From Haliotis asinina (Eukaryota; Mollusca; Gastropoda; Lepetellida; Haliotidae): a DNA stretch of 64,000 bases. The notes under the pieces were generated by a model. It had not been told where the DNA came from and did no database searches. It saw nothing but the letters and a program-made list of their open reading frames with translations. Positions 32,430 through 45,119 of the stretch are shown here, piece after piece. The stretch is taken from NCBI RefSeq assembly GCF_037392515.1, contig NC_090283.1, positions 18,074,501 to 18,138,500 of the forward strand, written 5' to 3'. Position numbers and translations under genes: made by a program. Each line of letters opens with the position of its first letter. Position 1 is the stretch's first letter.

Positions 32430-32715
32430 TACATTATATCCACTGTTAGTAGTATATATCGTTGTACATTATACCCACGACCTGTAGTGGTATATCGGGA
32501 ATGTTTGTACTGAACATATGATATTCACTATCAGTGGTGATATGTCGGGGAGTTTTTTACTGGATGTATTTTATTCACCATTAGTAGTGATATAGCGGGG
32601 AGGCTTTTGTACTGAATGTATTTTATTCACCATCAGTAGTGATATATCGGGTAGGTTTGTACTGGATATGTTATATTTACAATTAGTGGTGATATATCTG
32701 GGAGTGTTTAGACTT
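32430..32715. repeat. 50-bp minisatellite, about 5 degenerate copies
   Basis: The block GTAGTGATATATCGGG recurs at about 32485, 32535, 32585, 32636 and 32686 (spacing 50-52). Lies in the proposed 5' intron of the cyclase gene. Confidence 0.75.
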
Positions 32716-32851
32716 GATATTTATCTCCACCACTTTGGAGATTTATGTGCCTCCGATCTTTTATAATCCGGTATGCCTACATCGGCTAATACCCACCACT
32801 GAAACTCAATAATCGTGACCCATACACGCATAAATCATTTATAACTTTGAC

Positions 32852-32852
32852 G

Positions 32853-32923
<71 letters not shown>
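32852..32923. repeat. (CA)n microsatellite, 72 bp
   Basis: About 36 uninterrupted CA units. Confidence 0.97.
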
Positions 32924-32926
<3 letters not shown>

Positions 32927-32941
32927 ACAAGTGGTAAATAA

Positions 32942-33017
32942 TCTCAGCTCTGAGCAACCCAGCGCTTAATATATGCAATCACTGGATTGTCTGACCCAAA
33001 TTTAATTATTTCCAGTC
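32942..33017 (+). mobile_element. Short family A fragment
   Basis: CTGAGCAACCCAGCGCTTA then ATCACTGGATTGTCTGACCC; lies just after a long CA repeat. Confidence 0.5.
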
Positions 33018-33369
33018 ACATAAACACCAAATCACACATACACAATGGCCAATCAAAACAAAAAACGCAAAAAAATCGTTTTAAGCCTAAACCAGTGAAC
33101 ACATTTTCAATGAATATCAAGCTTGTTCATGTTTCCACACAAGATAGGTAAAAGGCCACAGTACAGCGTTATCGGTAGTTGTGGGTTATATACAACCTCC
33201 CTCCACTCTCGCATCTTTCACCCATCTTCGATTCAACCCTTTACTGCAGCACCTTCCGCCATAAAAAATATTACATACAAAAGTTTAAATCAACCTGAAG
33301 ATTTATAATCTTCTGAAAAGTTGAATTAAACATGGACAATTTACCGTTATTTTCGAGTCGTCTACTCAC

Positions 33370-33420
33370 CCGACTCCGTGAACTGTTGCTCAAGGCAGGT
33401 GTGTTGAAATAACATTATCT
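33370..33420 (-). promoter_or_regulatory. Candidate noncoding first exon of the cyclase gene
   Basis: A good donor, GAGTCGG|GTGAGT, lies at 33370/33369, about 1.1 kb upstream of the acceptor before the start codon. Exon start and promoter are not visible; the end at 33420 is arbitrary. Confidence 0.3.
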
Positions 33421-33739
33421 GTTGTGTGTTTACCTGTTATAACTTGGCAGATATTAATCAACCTGCTTGACAAGACAATCAGCTGTGTAAGTAAGGTGTG
33501 TACACATTAAAATATCACATTGCGGTCTGCGTGTACTTGGGAGTTTGTGTGAGCGGGCGAGTGGCCTCAATCCGATAATCTTACTTATGTTGAAATAACG
33601 TAGGTGGTACCTGTCCATATCAGTGATGTTAATCTGGAAAAAGTGCAAGATTGCAATATGAACTTGTAATTGGATTAAATAATACAGATCGTAAATATGA
33701 GATGAGATTAACATCATCATCCTCTACCCCATATCCCCC

Positions 33740-33742
33740 CTT

Positions 33743-33811
<69 letters not shown>

Positions 33812-33857
33812 AACTAGGAGACAGCGGAAAGTGAGACAGAGACACCCACACACAGAA

Positions 33858-33895
<38 letters not shown>

Positions 33896-33910
33896 TTATA
33901 GAGAGTGTCT
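33740..33910. repeat. Compound (TA)n (GA)n ... (CA)n (GA)n region
   Basis: TA run 33743-33768, GA run 33769-33802, then a CA/GA block 33847-33895. Confidence 0.95.
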
Positions 33911-33947
33911 GTGTGTACGTGACTTTTGAACTATTTAATGAAAGGCT

Positions 33948-34120
33948 ACTAATGGGATCGGGTTGTCTGACTGACTCACTGGTTGACAAATATCATCGCA
34001 TCCCAACTGCCTAAGTCAATGCTCATGCTATTTATCACTGAATCGTGTGGTCCAGATTCGATGAGCAGAACTGACCTCCGCCATATTGCCGGACCTTGGC
34101 TGAGTATAGCGTTAAACCAG
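33948..34120 (+). mobile_element. Family A repeat, 5' truncated
   Basis: Starts at GGGATCGGGTTGTCTGACTG and keeps TGCTCATGCTATTTATCACT to the GCGTTAAACCAG end; no tail. Confidence 0.68.
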
Positions 34121-34695
34121 TAGCCAAGTATCTATAGTTTCAGACAGGGTAGAAACGAGTGCATTAGGATATTTGTGTATTTTGTATGAGACTGCCTTGG
34201 TAATGAACCCCGACGTCTGTTCTCCGGGCATATATGCTCTCTCCACAAGGCCACAGAGATGATCACTGCCATCAGAGAGCGCAGCGTTAGCGAGGCTGGA
34301 CATTCTGTCACCCAGCACACGGATCCTTGCATTACTATGGGGCGTGACTGTTTCTGTTTCTAAAAAGCAAATTGTCCTCGCACATAGGAAGGAGAGATAG
34401 TGTAAGACGATTACTCTTCGATTTAAGATAACAACGGGTTTCTTAAAAGTTAAAAATCATTTTCGACACGTGCTACAGAAACAGAACAAATATTATTGGT
34501 CGCGTATGTTGGAGGTCCGGAAAAGTTATATTTTTTCATACATTTTCCCCGCCAACAAACACACGCGAAGCTAACGAGACGAGCACGAAACAGAAAAATC
34601 GTCTCAGTTGTCACGTGCAGGCATAAAGTGAATATCTGGAATCGTTTAAATTTCGAAGGTCAAACTCGTACTGGGAGAAATATTCAAGAATTCAT

Positions 34696-34913
34696 AAGGA
34701 TCCGGGTTAGAATTGATCCTCACCAACTCGTGTTGTCGTACGAGGAGATTATTGGCCAGGCTCGCTGACTGGGTAGTCATCTATTCCCATTTGTACATAT
34801 CGATGCTCATGCTATCGATCACTGGATTATCTGGTCCAGACTCAATTATATACAGTCCGCGGCAATATAACTGAAATAATTGCTGTGTGCGGCGTAAACT
34901 TCAACTCACTCAT
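34696..34913 (+). mobile_element. Family A repeat
   Basis: Diverged head, good second half and tail (GTGTGCGGCGTAAACTTCAA then ACTCACTCAT). Confidence 0.75.
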
Positions 34914-35288
34914 CAGCAGATTGTTTGTAGTAATTGTACTGACAGTTTTCTGAAAGGACAGGTCATGCCGGCTGAGATTGAAAGTGTAAACAATCAAGGA
35001 ACAAAGTTGACCACATCAGAGTGTTTGACATCTTCAGAGATACACCACACTTAAATTGCCATCCGCCGCACTTTGAACACCGTGATACGATCTCGCGTTG
35101 CTGTGTTGTAGGAGGAGAACACGTGCTGTCAACTACGTTGTGAGGGTTTGAGCTATCTCGGCCGTCGACGATAGTGTCAGCAGAAATAATCAGGCCAGGA
35201 GGACACTAAAATACCTAATGTCACAGTCTTCTCTCGTGGAAAGGTCATATGAAATACATCTATGCTTGTGGGGTTGTACATAGTTTCT

Positions 35289-35450
35289 TGGGGGTGGTGG
35301 GGTAGTGTATTGGTTAAAGCGTTAACGCGTCACGCCGAAGACCCAGGTTCTATACCCCACATGGGAACAATGTGTGAAGCAAATTTCTGGTGTCTCCCCG
35401 CCGTGATACTGCTGGAATATTTGCGTAAAATCATACTCACTTGCTCCAAT
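35289..35450 (+). mobile_element. Family B SINE, full length
   Basis: Reference copy for family B: A box GGGGTAGTGTATTGGTTAAAG, B box GGTTCTATACCCCACATGGG, body TTTCTGGTGTC...CCGCCGTGATACTGCTGG, degraded tail. Confidence 0.83.
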
Positions 35451-35667
35451 ATGAGCCTTTACCTTGGCTATGCTACTTTTTGAAATTAAAACAAATTTTA
35501 TAACTCCAAAATGACATGTTGCATTGGCACACGTATTACTCTCCTCCTCGGCAGTTACTTCACCAATGAATCTAAAATGTTACATACAATGAGGATAGCC
35601 CATTTTGTTCAAGTGGTTTCAAAGCGTTTCTTCGACTTGGCTACCAAAACACCATTATCCACGTGTT

Positions 35668-35785
35668 CATGGTCACTACTCCGCGAGGGACACAAGAAAT
35701 GAGTTTCACATACTGTATCCATGGGGGGAGTTGAACCTTTGACGAGCGAGACGAACGAACGGCTTAACCACAGCGAAGCGGAACC
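35668..35785 (-). mobile_element. Family B SINE, diverged
   Basis: ACTCCGCGAGGGACACAAG to GAACGGCTTAACCACAGCG; tail missing. Confidence 0.6.
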
Positions 35786-36067
35786 AGCATACCTCTGAAC
35801 GAGTATGAACTTGTATTCATGACCTGTTTGGCCAAGACAATCCTGTGACTGACATCAGAGCAAGAATCCACCTCAGGGTACAGTGCCCTGTAATCAAGCA
35901 GCTCCTGAACACCCAGTTGTTATCTCCAGTGATCAGCAAAGGTTGTTGAAGACGAATTCTACCCAGGAATACCCACATCGCTGACAATACAAAAATGGAA
36001 CCTGTCTGTCTGTCATCATTCCCCTATGGTAATGATGATATGAATCCAAATGCATATCACCGTTCGA

Positions 36068-36310
36068 ACCCGTGATCTGGGTTAGAATTGATCTTCAGTA
36101 ACCGATACTTCTCGTATGATGCTACTAGAGGCGACTTAAGGAATCGGGTTGTCAGACTCACCAACTTGATTAACACATCATCGAATCCCATTTTCGTATG
36201 TTGATGCTCATGCTGTTGATCACTGGATTGTCTGGTCCAGACTCGATTATTTACAAACTGCTGCCATAGAGCTGGAATATTTCTGAGTGCAGCTTAAAAG
36301 GAAACTCTTA
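36068..36310 (+). mobile_element. Family A repeat
   Basis: AACCCGTGATCTGGGTTAG head and full second half; last repeat before the SINE-poor stretch. Confidence 0.75.
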
Positions 36311-36856
36311 CAGAGTATCGATGATGGTGAGTATGTGTGTGCCTTCACCCGCTGCAGCACCTGAAGCAGCAGGAGCACCTGATGCAGCAGGGTTATTATT
36401 ATACCTCAACTCACACTTGACCTTTTACATCCTTGGCTCTCATGAACAGCCAGAATGGACTTGGTGGCCCACATGCTTGATGCACAAATCAACAGTTGCC
36501 TCGATGATCAATGTTCATGATGTCAAACAGCAGACTGGCCAGTCCAGACTGAACTACACTCAGCTAGATGACTTCCAGTTGTTGCATTGAGGACAAATAT
36601 AAATACAAAGTTACCATAACCTTTCAGGTCGTATTGGGTAGACCACTCTTTTAAGAGTTCAGGTTGGAACAAAAGAGCAAATGTGTACATAAGTGTATGT
36701 ATAAAACAAGTTCTTTGTGTACCCAATTTGAGAAATTACCAAAAAAGAGGCAAAAACACTCCTCTAAATTGTACGTTCCTGATTCTGCTGGAAACTGTGA
36801 ACTCAACCATGGTCTTGGTTGCAAAACATGACACAAACAAGTTTGTTCTCTGGTCT

Positions 36857-36862
36857 TTTATT
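36857..36862 (-). promoter_or_regulatory. Strong minus-strand poly(A) signal
   Basis: AATAAA followed after 16 nt by the GT-rich TTGTTTGTGTCATGTTTTG. The nearest upstream minus-strand coding exon is the last GTPase exon at 46682, 9.8 kb away, so it could end a very long 3' UTR or an unrelated noncoding RNA. Confidence 0.4.
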
Positions 36863-39109
36863 CCGAGAATATTGCACTCAAGTACATGTGAGTTACGTTG
36901 CAGCTCTGCGGGTAGGCTACTCGCAGACAGAGGCACAACATAACGGATAGTGCTGCATGCTGTACAGACTCGGGAAGAAGCAGAAGGCCTGTCGTGACAG
37001 TCTTGTCTCAGGTCATGGTCATCCAGGAGGGAAATACTTAAGAACAACTGAACGTGATGTTCTCTGAATGATGGATTACTTCTGCTGAGCAACATTCCAA
37101 CTTAACACCACTGTAAATTTCAGATTGCCTTAGCCATGTCTTCAAAAACCGGCATACCTAATCTGCAATGTCCAAAGTTGCCATGTTCTCTCTTCTGTTG
37201 TTTTCGCCCATCAGGACTAATATTTCCATGCCTAAAGAGGTCAAAGCTATCCACAACTACCCCTTTAATCAAAAAAGCACATTTAATTTCAGTTTTGAAG
37301 GGTATGTGATATGGGTCAGGGTCAAGGACAAAAGTCAAGGACAGCCAATGACCATGACCTTCACAAGATGAAAGACACAGGATCTCGACTGTCAAGGACA
37401 CTGCTTGCATTAAATTCAGGTGACAGATATATACATGACTGTCATGATATACAAGCGCAGCTGCCACACTACATGTACAAAGCGTCTACGTAGATCCATT
37501 TACAACTGCTACTCACTTAGCAAAGTCACAATGCATGTATATTGAAGAAATAAGTATCCATGTACATTATAAACATTTATCCCACACTAAATATGCAAAT
37601 ATAATGCAGCGAAAAAACGTAAAGTCTTGAAATCAGTTGCCCGACCAGTAGGTATAGACCTAGAATGACAGAACATTTGAGTTGCATACAGTTTTTGAGA
37701 ATAAGCTATTCAGAACTCGAATTGTCTTTTATCACTCAGATTGCAGCGTACGATGATCTGAAGATAAGTATAATATCTAAGGACCAACATGAAGGCATTG
37801 CAGTTTATATATACATATCCAGGTAGTACATTTGATACACACCACCTAACTAGCTAGCTACAATAAACAGTTTCAGAGTATGTTGTGTGCAAAAAATTGA
37901 GTTATTCACAGAATATTAAACATATATATATAAACAGGGTGCATCGTTACGGCTGAAATGCTGCATCTCTTTGTATTTCATCACATCCATAGCCTCTTCT
38001 GTCGTTCAGCAACTGGTACTTCTAATATGCCTAGATTAACTATCTGAGGATACTTAACACCTAGTATATATATTACACTAAAGGTCTATTATATTGGTAT
38101 AAAAATAAATGCTGAAGCCACAATACATGTTTCTTAAAGTTATAAATCTTTTTACTACTTTCTTCTAAACATCATTCAAAGGTGTATTCTAAAACAATGT
38201 TTGAAATACCTCATAGCTGAGGTATTGAGAAGTTGCAACATGAATTGTCATGGAAGAATACGTTTGTTAAAAATGAATTCCATGCTTCACTCTAAAGGAA
38301 AGATAAGCAAAATGAGTGAGTGATGTTGGTACATTTTTAAAAATGCATTTCAGCTACATCCTTTCCTGTCTGTGGTAGGAAAGCCTAAATTAATGCATAT
38401 AATAAGTTATCACTTTGGTTTGACCCACGAACGCCTAACCCTTCGATGACAAACCAAATATCACGATCAGGGAGAATCTAGCATTGAAATCCACTGGCAT
38501 CTGATCCTGGCACATCTAAGGAAGGTAACTACACACAAAATTGAGGCACCTTCCATAACAGTGCCACAACATAACCCTTAGGCTTGAATAACAAAGCCTC
38601 CATTGTTCATTCAAAAGAGACAAAATAGTATTATCGAAGCACCACAGTTCTAACCACACGTCAACAGTCCTTGTAAATGAAGAGATGAAAATACTGTACA
38701 TACCTATTAGCAAGATGAATGACAGAATGACAGTTGAAACACACAGGATACATATAACACTGGAATCACTAAGAACAATGTCAATACACACAGGTTCAGG
38801 TTAAAGCTTGGAGACAAAGGGAGATAACTGGGTTATATGCAGCACATTGATAGCATCTAGGAAGTCACAACCAGTAAAGTTACAATCTTAATTTCAAGAA
38901 ACAGAAGTCGTTAAATTACAAGTTGGGTTAAAAATTCTTATCTCTGATAACCAAAACTAATCATATATTAAGATGTGGATTCAAAGTATTCCTATCAAAT
39001 GCAACAATACTGATGATTGCTTTGAAATGAACACATAAGCAGATACATAGAAATCAACAGGCAGAACATTTTTGTTCAGTGAACTGACCACTCACCTCGA
39101 CTTGAGTCA

Positions 39110-39260
39110 TACGGTTTCTAAACCACTTTTAGCAATATTCCAGCAATATCATGGTGGGGGACAACAGAAATAGGCTTCCCAAATTGTATCAATGGTGGAA
39201 TTGAACTGGGCTCCTTGGCGTGACTAGCGAATGCATAAACCACTAGGCTACCCCCAACCA
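39110..39260 (-). mobile_element. Family B SINE, full body
   Basis: CACTTTTAGCAATATTCCAG at the tail side and AACCACTAGGCTACCCC at the head; ACTC repeat lost. Confidence 0.8.
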
Positions 39261-39807
39261 TGACATGAGCTGGACAAACAAAGTGGACAAAGTGTTCAAA
39301 AACAATGTTTTCTACACACATTACTGCCACAGGATCATATTTTTCACTTAAGACTGAGCATTAAGACACCATTAATTTTTCTCGCCAAATATCCACTATT
39401 CCAAATTTTTGGTTCAATGTACATGTATATTTTCTTAGACAAAAGCTATTCCATGTGATTTCATAACCATGACGTTGTCTTTTCAACATTTCTAACAGTT
39501 TGATAAGAAAATAAAGAACTTACTTACAAAACATTTTATAAGAAGAAACACTGTTTCTACCACTGAAATTCTAGTTTAGATAAATTGGATTATGAAATGA
39601 TTGTCTTTTACCAAATTATGTTTATATCAGACAAGGTTAACTACATGTGCAAAAACCAGTTGGTAAGAAAATAGCATCTTTTAATACAGCAAGCTTGGGG
39701 CATAATCTGGCAGATGTCACTTTTCTGGTATGTGATCTTTGGCTGAAATAATGCTTCCATAATACATGAGACATATATTTCTGTATCGGTAAGGTAAGAC
39801 GGTGACT

Positions 39808-39945
39808 ATGGTTTAACAATGCTTTTAGCAATATTCCAGCAATATAACCAAGGGGTACACCAGAATCAGGTGTTGCATATAGTACCCACGTAAGGAATCG
39901 AACCCGGGTCTTCACCATGATCATTTCTACAACTACCCCACCTCC
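39808..39945 (-). mobile_element. Family B SINE
   Basis: GCTTTTAGCAATATTCCAGC to GGAATCGAACCCGGGTCTTC; the A box region is eroded. Confidence 0.78.
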
Positions 39946-41044
39946 CCCTTATCAGTACAAGACCATACAGCTGCTAAACTGAATTACTTACTACTTGAAT
40001 AACGATCAGTGTGTTTTCGAGTGTCGGATATTGTAAAATGTGTTATTAGTCCTTCAAGTCCACTACTTAAAATACCTGCTACAAATATGCCTAGACAGCT
40101 ATTCCTTTTGAACTAGTTCTGAAATTGTGTTCTTCAGGAAGAAACCAAGAAATCTGACACCAATATGCGTATTATCTCGTATCATATCATTACCAATGTA
40201 TAGTCGAACCCTGTTTACTTGGAACCCACATATCCTGAAACCTCGCCTTCCGGACGATTTTTATGTGAAATGAAACTTACGTTCATCATTACGTATCAAG
40301 ATACAAGTGTACAATGACCTAGAAGTACTGCTTCACCACTAAGCAGCAAGAATAAGACTATAACACAAATACAATTGTAAGGGCATCTGAAACGAAATAC
40401 TGAATGGAGAAAACATATATTACATTAGATAAAACACATTTACATGCTTAAGGCTTGCGGTCATTTACGAAATAAAAATTACATGTATGTTCTTGCTGAA
40501 AGCCAGTGTCTTGAAGGAAACGTTTTCATTCAAATGACTCAACATGGGACTCTCGCAATTTTGTATAATTTGAAACATTGTTTTCAAAAATTTGGACACT
40601 GGATAAACAAAATATCTATTTTATGCGAAAAAGGTCACACTGAACATTTTCAGTATTTTGAAGTAAGTAGACTGCTTTATATAATTTGTAAGGGTTTTTG
40701 GAATTAGTATAATCCATTTCAAAAATGTTTTATGTTGTGTGTTTATGTGAGCATGAAACACTCCGAAATTCTACTGAGGTAGTTAAAGCAAAGCTGGGTT
40801 GAGGCAATCGAGAATCTGGTTGCCAAGCAACGATTTAAATAAAAACTAACAAAAACAAGATTGAGCCAACGGAGTTAAAAATTCTAAAGACTTGAACCTC
40901 TACTAGAACTCATTACACACAAACATCAATGTTATGTCATACTTATCTAGCATGTGTGACATCAACATAATTTGTGTACTTGAGCAACAAAGTTTAAAGT
41001 GAAAGCAGGCTCATAACCATCACCTTGAAACCTTCGACACTAAT

Positions 41045-41101
41045 CACTGACCAGGAAGTGTTAGACACTGACCACTGACCAGGAAGTGTTAGACACTGAC
41101 C
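41045..41101. repeat. Tandem duplication of about 29 bp
   Basis: CACTGACCAGGAAGTGTTAG occurs twice back to back. Confidence 0.7.
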
Positions 41102-41387
41102 TTGATATTCAGACAGGGAACTGGGAAATTATCAACAATTATTTATTTCTACATTGTAGGAAACCTTTGGAAAAATATACTGACTGCTTGACATAATCAG
41201 CGTACTGACAAGGTGTTTTCAATAAAAAAACAAAAACATGCTTTTCCTTATTTTTGAAACAATGACTAGAAAAATACTCTTTACCAAAATTCCCTGCTGT
41301 AAGAAGAATACTTAACGGTAAGTCATCCTGAAGCACAAAGGACCTGGCGACACTAACATCTGCCATGGCTCCGCTCCGACAAAGTGA

Positions 41388-41475
41388 GTACTGTTTTACC
41401 TCTCTATTAGCAATATTCCAGCAATATCACGGCTGAGGTTGCCAGAAATGGGTCTCACATTGTACCCAGGTCATG
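41388..41475 (-). mobile_element. Family B fragment
   Basis: Tail-side half only (TTAGCAATATTCCAGCAATA to CACATTGTACCCAGG). Confidence 0.68.
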
Positions 41476-41504
41476 ACAGAGCATGTAATCAAAGTATTTT
41501 TCAT

Positions 41505-41690
41505 ATGTACTGCACAGTGGGTACTCTGCATCAAGTACACTCTGTTGTGAGGATATTCTACACTGAGAATATTCTCAGAATGTTCAGCACAGATGCATTC
41601 TGCAGTAAGAATATTCTGCAGAGAGGACACACTGCAATAAGGATTTACAGTAGGGATGTTCTGCAATAGGGATATTCTGCACAGATATTC
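41505..41690. repeat. Degenerate short-period repeat
   Basis: Recurring GAATATTCTGCA / GGATATTCTGCA blocks at irregular spacing. Confidence 0.5.
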
Positions 41691-41720
41691 TGCCGAAGAC
41701 AGCAAATTCTCTGATTTCTG

Positions 41721-41724
<4 letters not shown>

Positions 41725-41756
<32 letters not shown>
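41725..41756. repeat. Poly-A run, 32 nt
   Basis: Uninterrupted A on the plus strand; not attached to a recognisable retrocopy. Confidence 0.95.
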
Positions 41757-41760
<4 letters not shown>

Positions 41761-43359
41761 TTAAAAAATAAATCACCTGACAAGTAAGCAATTGTCAAAG
41801 TGCATCCATTGAGTCACTGATGAAGGTATATTTCAAGCTAAACAAACTAACCCCCAAATATGCTGGACCTGCAGTAAGCAACTGTAAAAAGATATTGGTA
41901 GAAATGCCATGATTAGCCATTTTATATTCACAACTAGTGATATCACATGCACAAAAAGTATACAGATGGATTAGTGTGCAAAATTATGAAAAATATGATG
42001 ACAAAATAACAAATACATATTACAAGGTTACCAAACAGGTTTCCAATTAAAAACTACAGGATTGTCCAAAGGATGTTATCAGTGTTATACACCAGCAACA
42101 TTCAATGCTAATGCTGTATCAATTAAATGAATTTGAACTAAATGATGAGCGATGTGAAATTAATGATTAACTGTCACAGAAATGGTTGCATGTTTTAAAT
42201 TACCCTGCTAAAGATGGACAAGAAGGCAAAGCATTAAATTTTCTTTATCGTCCCACTAATAATGAACAACTGAAATGGTAATATTATCCATGCATACACA
42301 GAGAAATATATAAACAACACAAGTGCCATTTGTAAATGCCACACATATTGCTAATTATAATGCTTGGCTACAAGAGCTAAAGAAACATTGGGTGAGTATT
42401 GTAACAAAGTGAAATTATTTGACTCTGGTTGATTTAACTGACAAATTAACTTAAACATGCAACTGTTGAATGAAATAAAACAAACAGAAAAAGGAAAAAA
42501 AAAAAAATTGGTGCTTTCAACAGCATTTCAGAACATCATATGTTGTAAGTTATATAGGAAAAAAAGATTTAATTCATGTAAATTGGTCACCGTCCATATT
42601 ACTTAAACTTGTGATCACATAATCACATAACCAGGAAAGGTGGACATTTATACCCACAACCTGCAGATCATTACACAACAAAGGGAGATAACTCGAAACA
42701 GACCTTAATATGAGACACAAGATCTCAAATCTATAAATAACTGATCCGAACAAAATAAAACGAGACAGGAACCAAAGAAAAGCACCAAAGACAATTAAAA
42801 AAAAAACAAATTGCACAAAATATTGGCACAAACAAAAGTAAATGACTAGACGAGCAAAAGCAAAACAGAGTATTATGCAAATAATACAACAAAAAAGGGC
42901 AATGGGACTGTGATTAAAGCTATCTTTGATGCAGAAAGCATGAAGTGCTTGAAAAATGCCACTCACTAACTGTAGAACATTCTCAGCCTCAAGCCATACT
43001 GGAAAATATCATTTAAATTTCACCCAGCAGCATGATGGAAGAGACGGAAGTGTTCTTAGCCTGTCACATTAGTTGAAAATAAAACTGGCAAAAATAAAAT
43101 TAAAAAAAAAATTAGACTAATTCATTGATTGTAGATAGAAGAAAGTTACTTGATTACCACACGATCATACAATGGTTGAGGGTCTAAATACTGACAAAAT
43201 GTTCTGGACTAAGTTTGAATTAACAGAATGTGTAGTCGTGACTCATGGCAATAATATTGATAGTAATGCTGCAAAGATGATTACAAATTTCCATCATGAA
43301 CAGCTATAAGAAACTTTACTGTTTGCAGTATATCCAGAGGCAACAGGAAGGAACTGAGT

Positions 43360-43426
43360 AAGTGAGTGAGTGAGTTTAGTTTTACACAGCTTCTAGCAAT
43401 ATTCCAGCAAATATCCAAGGCAGAGG
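43360..43426 (-). mobile_element. Family B tail fragment
   Basis: GTGAGTGAGTGAGTTTAG and TAGCAATATTCCAGCAAAT; 5' part absent. Confidence 0.68.
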
Positions 43427-43745
43427 ACTGTTTGTAGCTAAACACATTGTTTGCTGATGTATGGTTCAGTGTATTGGTTCACAAGTTGCCTGATCACCTT
43501 GATAAATCCCAAAAATTCCAACTAAATTATATATGTCCAAGTTAAAACAATACTTGTACTCTTATCAATGTTAAGCATTGTCATTCAGGAGTTACAAGAT
43601 TAGTACTACGCACATTAGACCAGGAAAAGGTTCACAAATATCACTGAAGCGTGTAAGGATTCACAAGCATCCAATAACATATAGCTATACATGACCAGCA
43701 GAATGCTGCCATTTTTTGAGTTGCTTCCTTCATAGGGCAGTATGT

Positions 43746-44005
43746 CAAGAGTTGCATCCCTTGACTCCATCAAGAGTTGCTTCCCTTGACTGGATCAAGA
43801 TTTGCTTCTCTTAACCACATCAAGAGTTACTTTGTCACCATCAGGAGCTGCTTTCCTTGACTACAACAAAAGTTGCCTCCCTTGAACATATCAAGAGTTG
43901 CTTCCCTCGATTACATATTCGCCACCAGATGCTGCCCTTGAATGTATATGCAACAAGAGTTGCTTCCTTTGATGGCACATACACCAAGAGTTTCTTCCCT
44001 TTACT
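43746..44005. repeat. Degenerate minisatellite, about 8 units of 30-36 bp
   Basis: The core ATCAAGAGTTGCTTCCCTTG recurs with substitutions and variable spacing. Confidence 0.75.
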
Positions 44006-45073
44006 GCTAGTCAGGAATACAATATTGAAAAAATATTTCCATGATCACATTTGAAGCCTAAGGTACTTTAATTGGTTACGTTAACCACATACGATTAAAA
44101 AATTGCAAAATTATATGACTCCATCTGACAGACAAGCAGAGATCTGTGTGCCTACCGTGATACATGACCAGTATATAGAATTAAGACTTAGCTTTACATT
44201 TTGACATAAAGTAAAACACACTGGGTCCTGATCCACAAAACGTTTGCTGGGCTATGGCATTCATAAGCCTGTGAAAAACTATGACAGGTTGTAACATTGA
44301 GAACGCTTTGCAGATTGCGACCCTGTTTCTTAAGCTTCAACATGAAAACATAGGCAAGCAAGTGAAACAGTCTATGAGGAATGAAAATAAGAAACCTGTC
44401 AGCATGTTTAGACATGTGTCCAACAGCTACCATCACAATCATCAGGTTGATGTGTTGATTGACCTACACTGTCTACTTCATAAACATTTGAAACATTTTT
44501 GTTATAAAATCAACCGATTACAATATTTTCTGTTCATAATGCAAATATTTCTAACTGAAGTTTGCACATTCTCCTGAAATGTCAACTAATACAACATGCT
44601 GCATTAATAAGAACAGATTTGTTTTCTGAGACAAATGTTAATTTTCAATAAACAATACCGTCCGACATCTGTTAATATTTGAGACACAAACACAATGGGA
44701 ATACAAGGTAAGACACATTACTTGTGTATATTTAAACAGTAAAATATTCATATATATTCCTTGTGTAATCCAAACCTTATTTGTATTTGCTGAACCTAAT
44801 CCAAAATGACAGATCATGTGGTAAAGGAAAGTGTTCATATTCAGTTGAGAACATTCTGTGTTAAAGAAAACAGAGTCTAAAATAAATTACAAGTGTTCCA
44901 AATGTTTCCATTTGACAGTCGCAGCGCCAGCCATATGCACAGCACATACACCATTAACATATACATTATGATATGTCCAGCAGGAGTGACCATGTTTGTT
45001 GTGGAATTGAGTACAGCTGTACCTAAACTGAACCTGGTATGGAGCTTGACGCCAGTAACATTGTCACGTTTCT

Positions 45074-45118
<45 letters not shown>
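45074..45118. repeat. (ATC)n microsatellite
   Basis: Fourteen to fifteen units. Confidence 0.95.

Positions 45119-45119
<1 letters not shown>

Larger units (their letters stand above)
33430..36850. other. Intergenic spacer, repeat-rich
   Basis: Microsatellites and five or six SINE copies; nothing recognisable as a gene. Confidence 0.55.

Noticed and set aside
34112-34332. Minus-strand peptide with exon-like composition (LGDRMSSLANAALSDGSD)
   Set aside because: No matching family known to me, no convincing splice sites and no neighbouring exon; it overlaps the edge of a SINE.
37120-37467. 115-aa minus-strand frame
   Set aside because: No domain, no splice partners; it lies in the noncoding stretch downstream of the GTPase.
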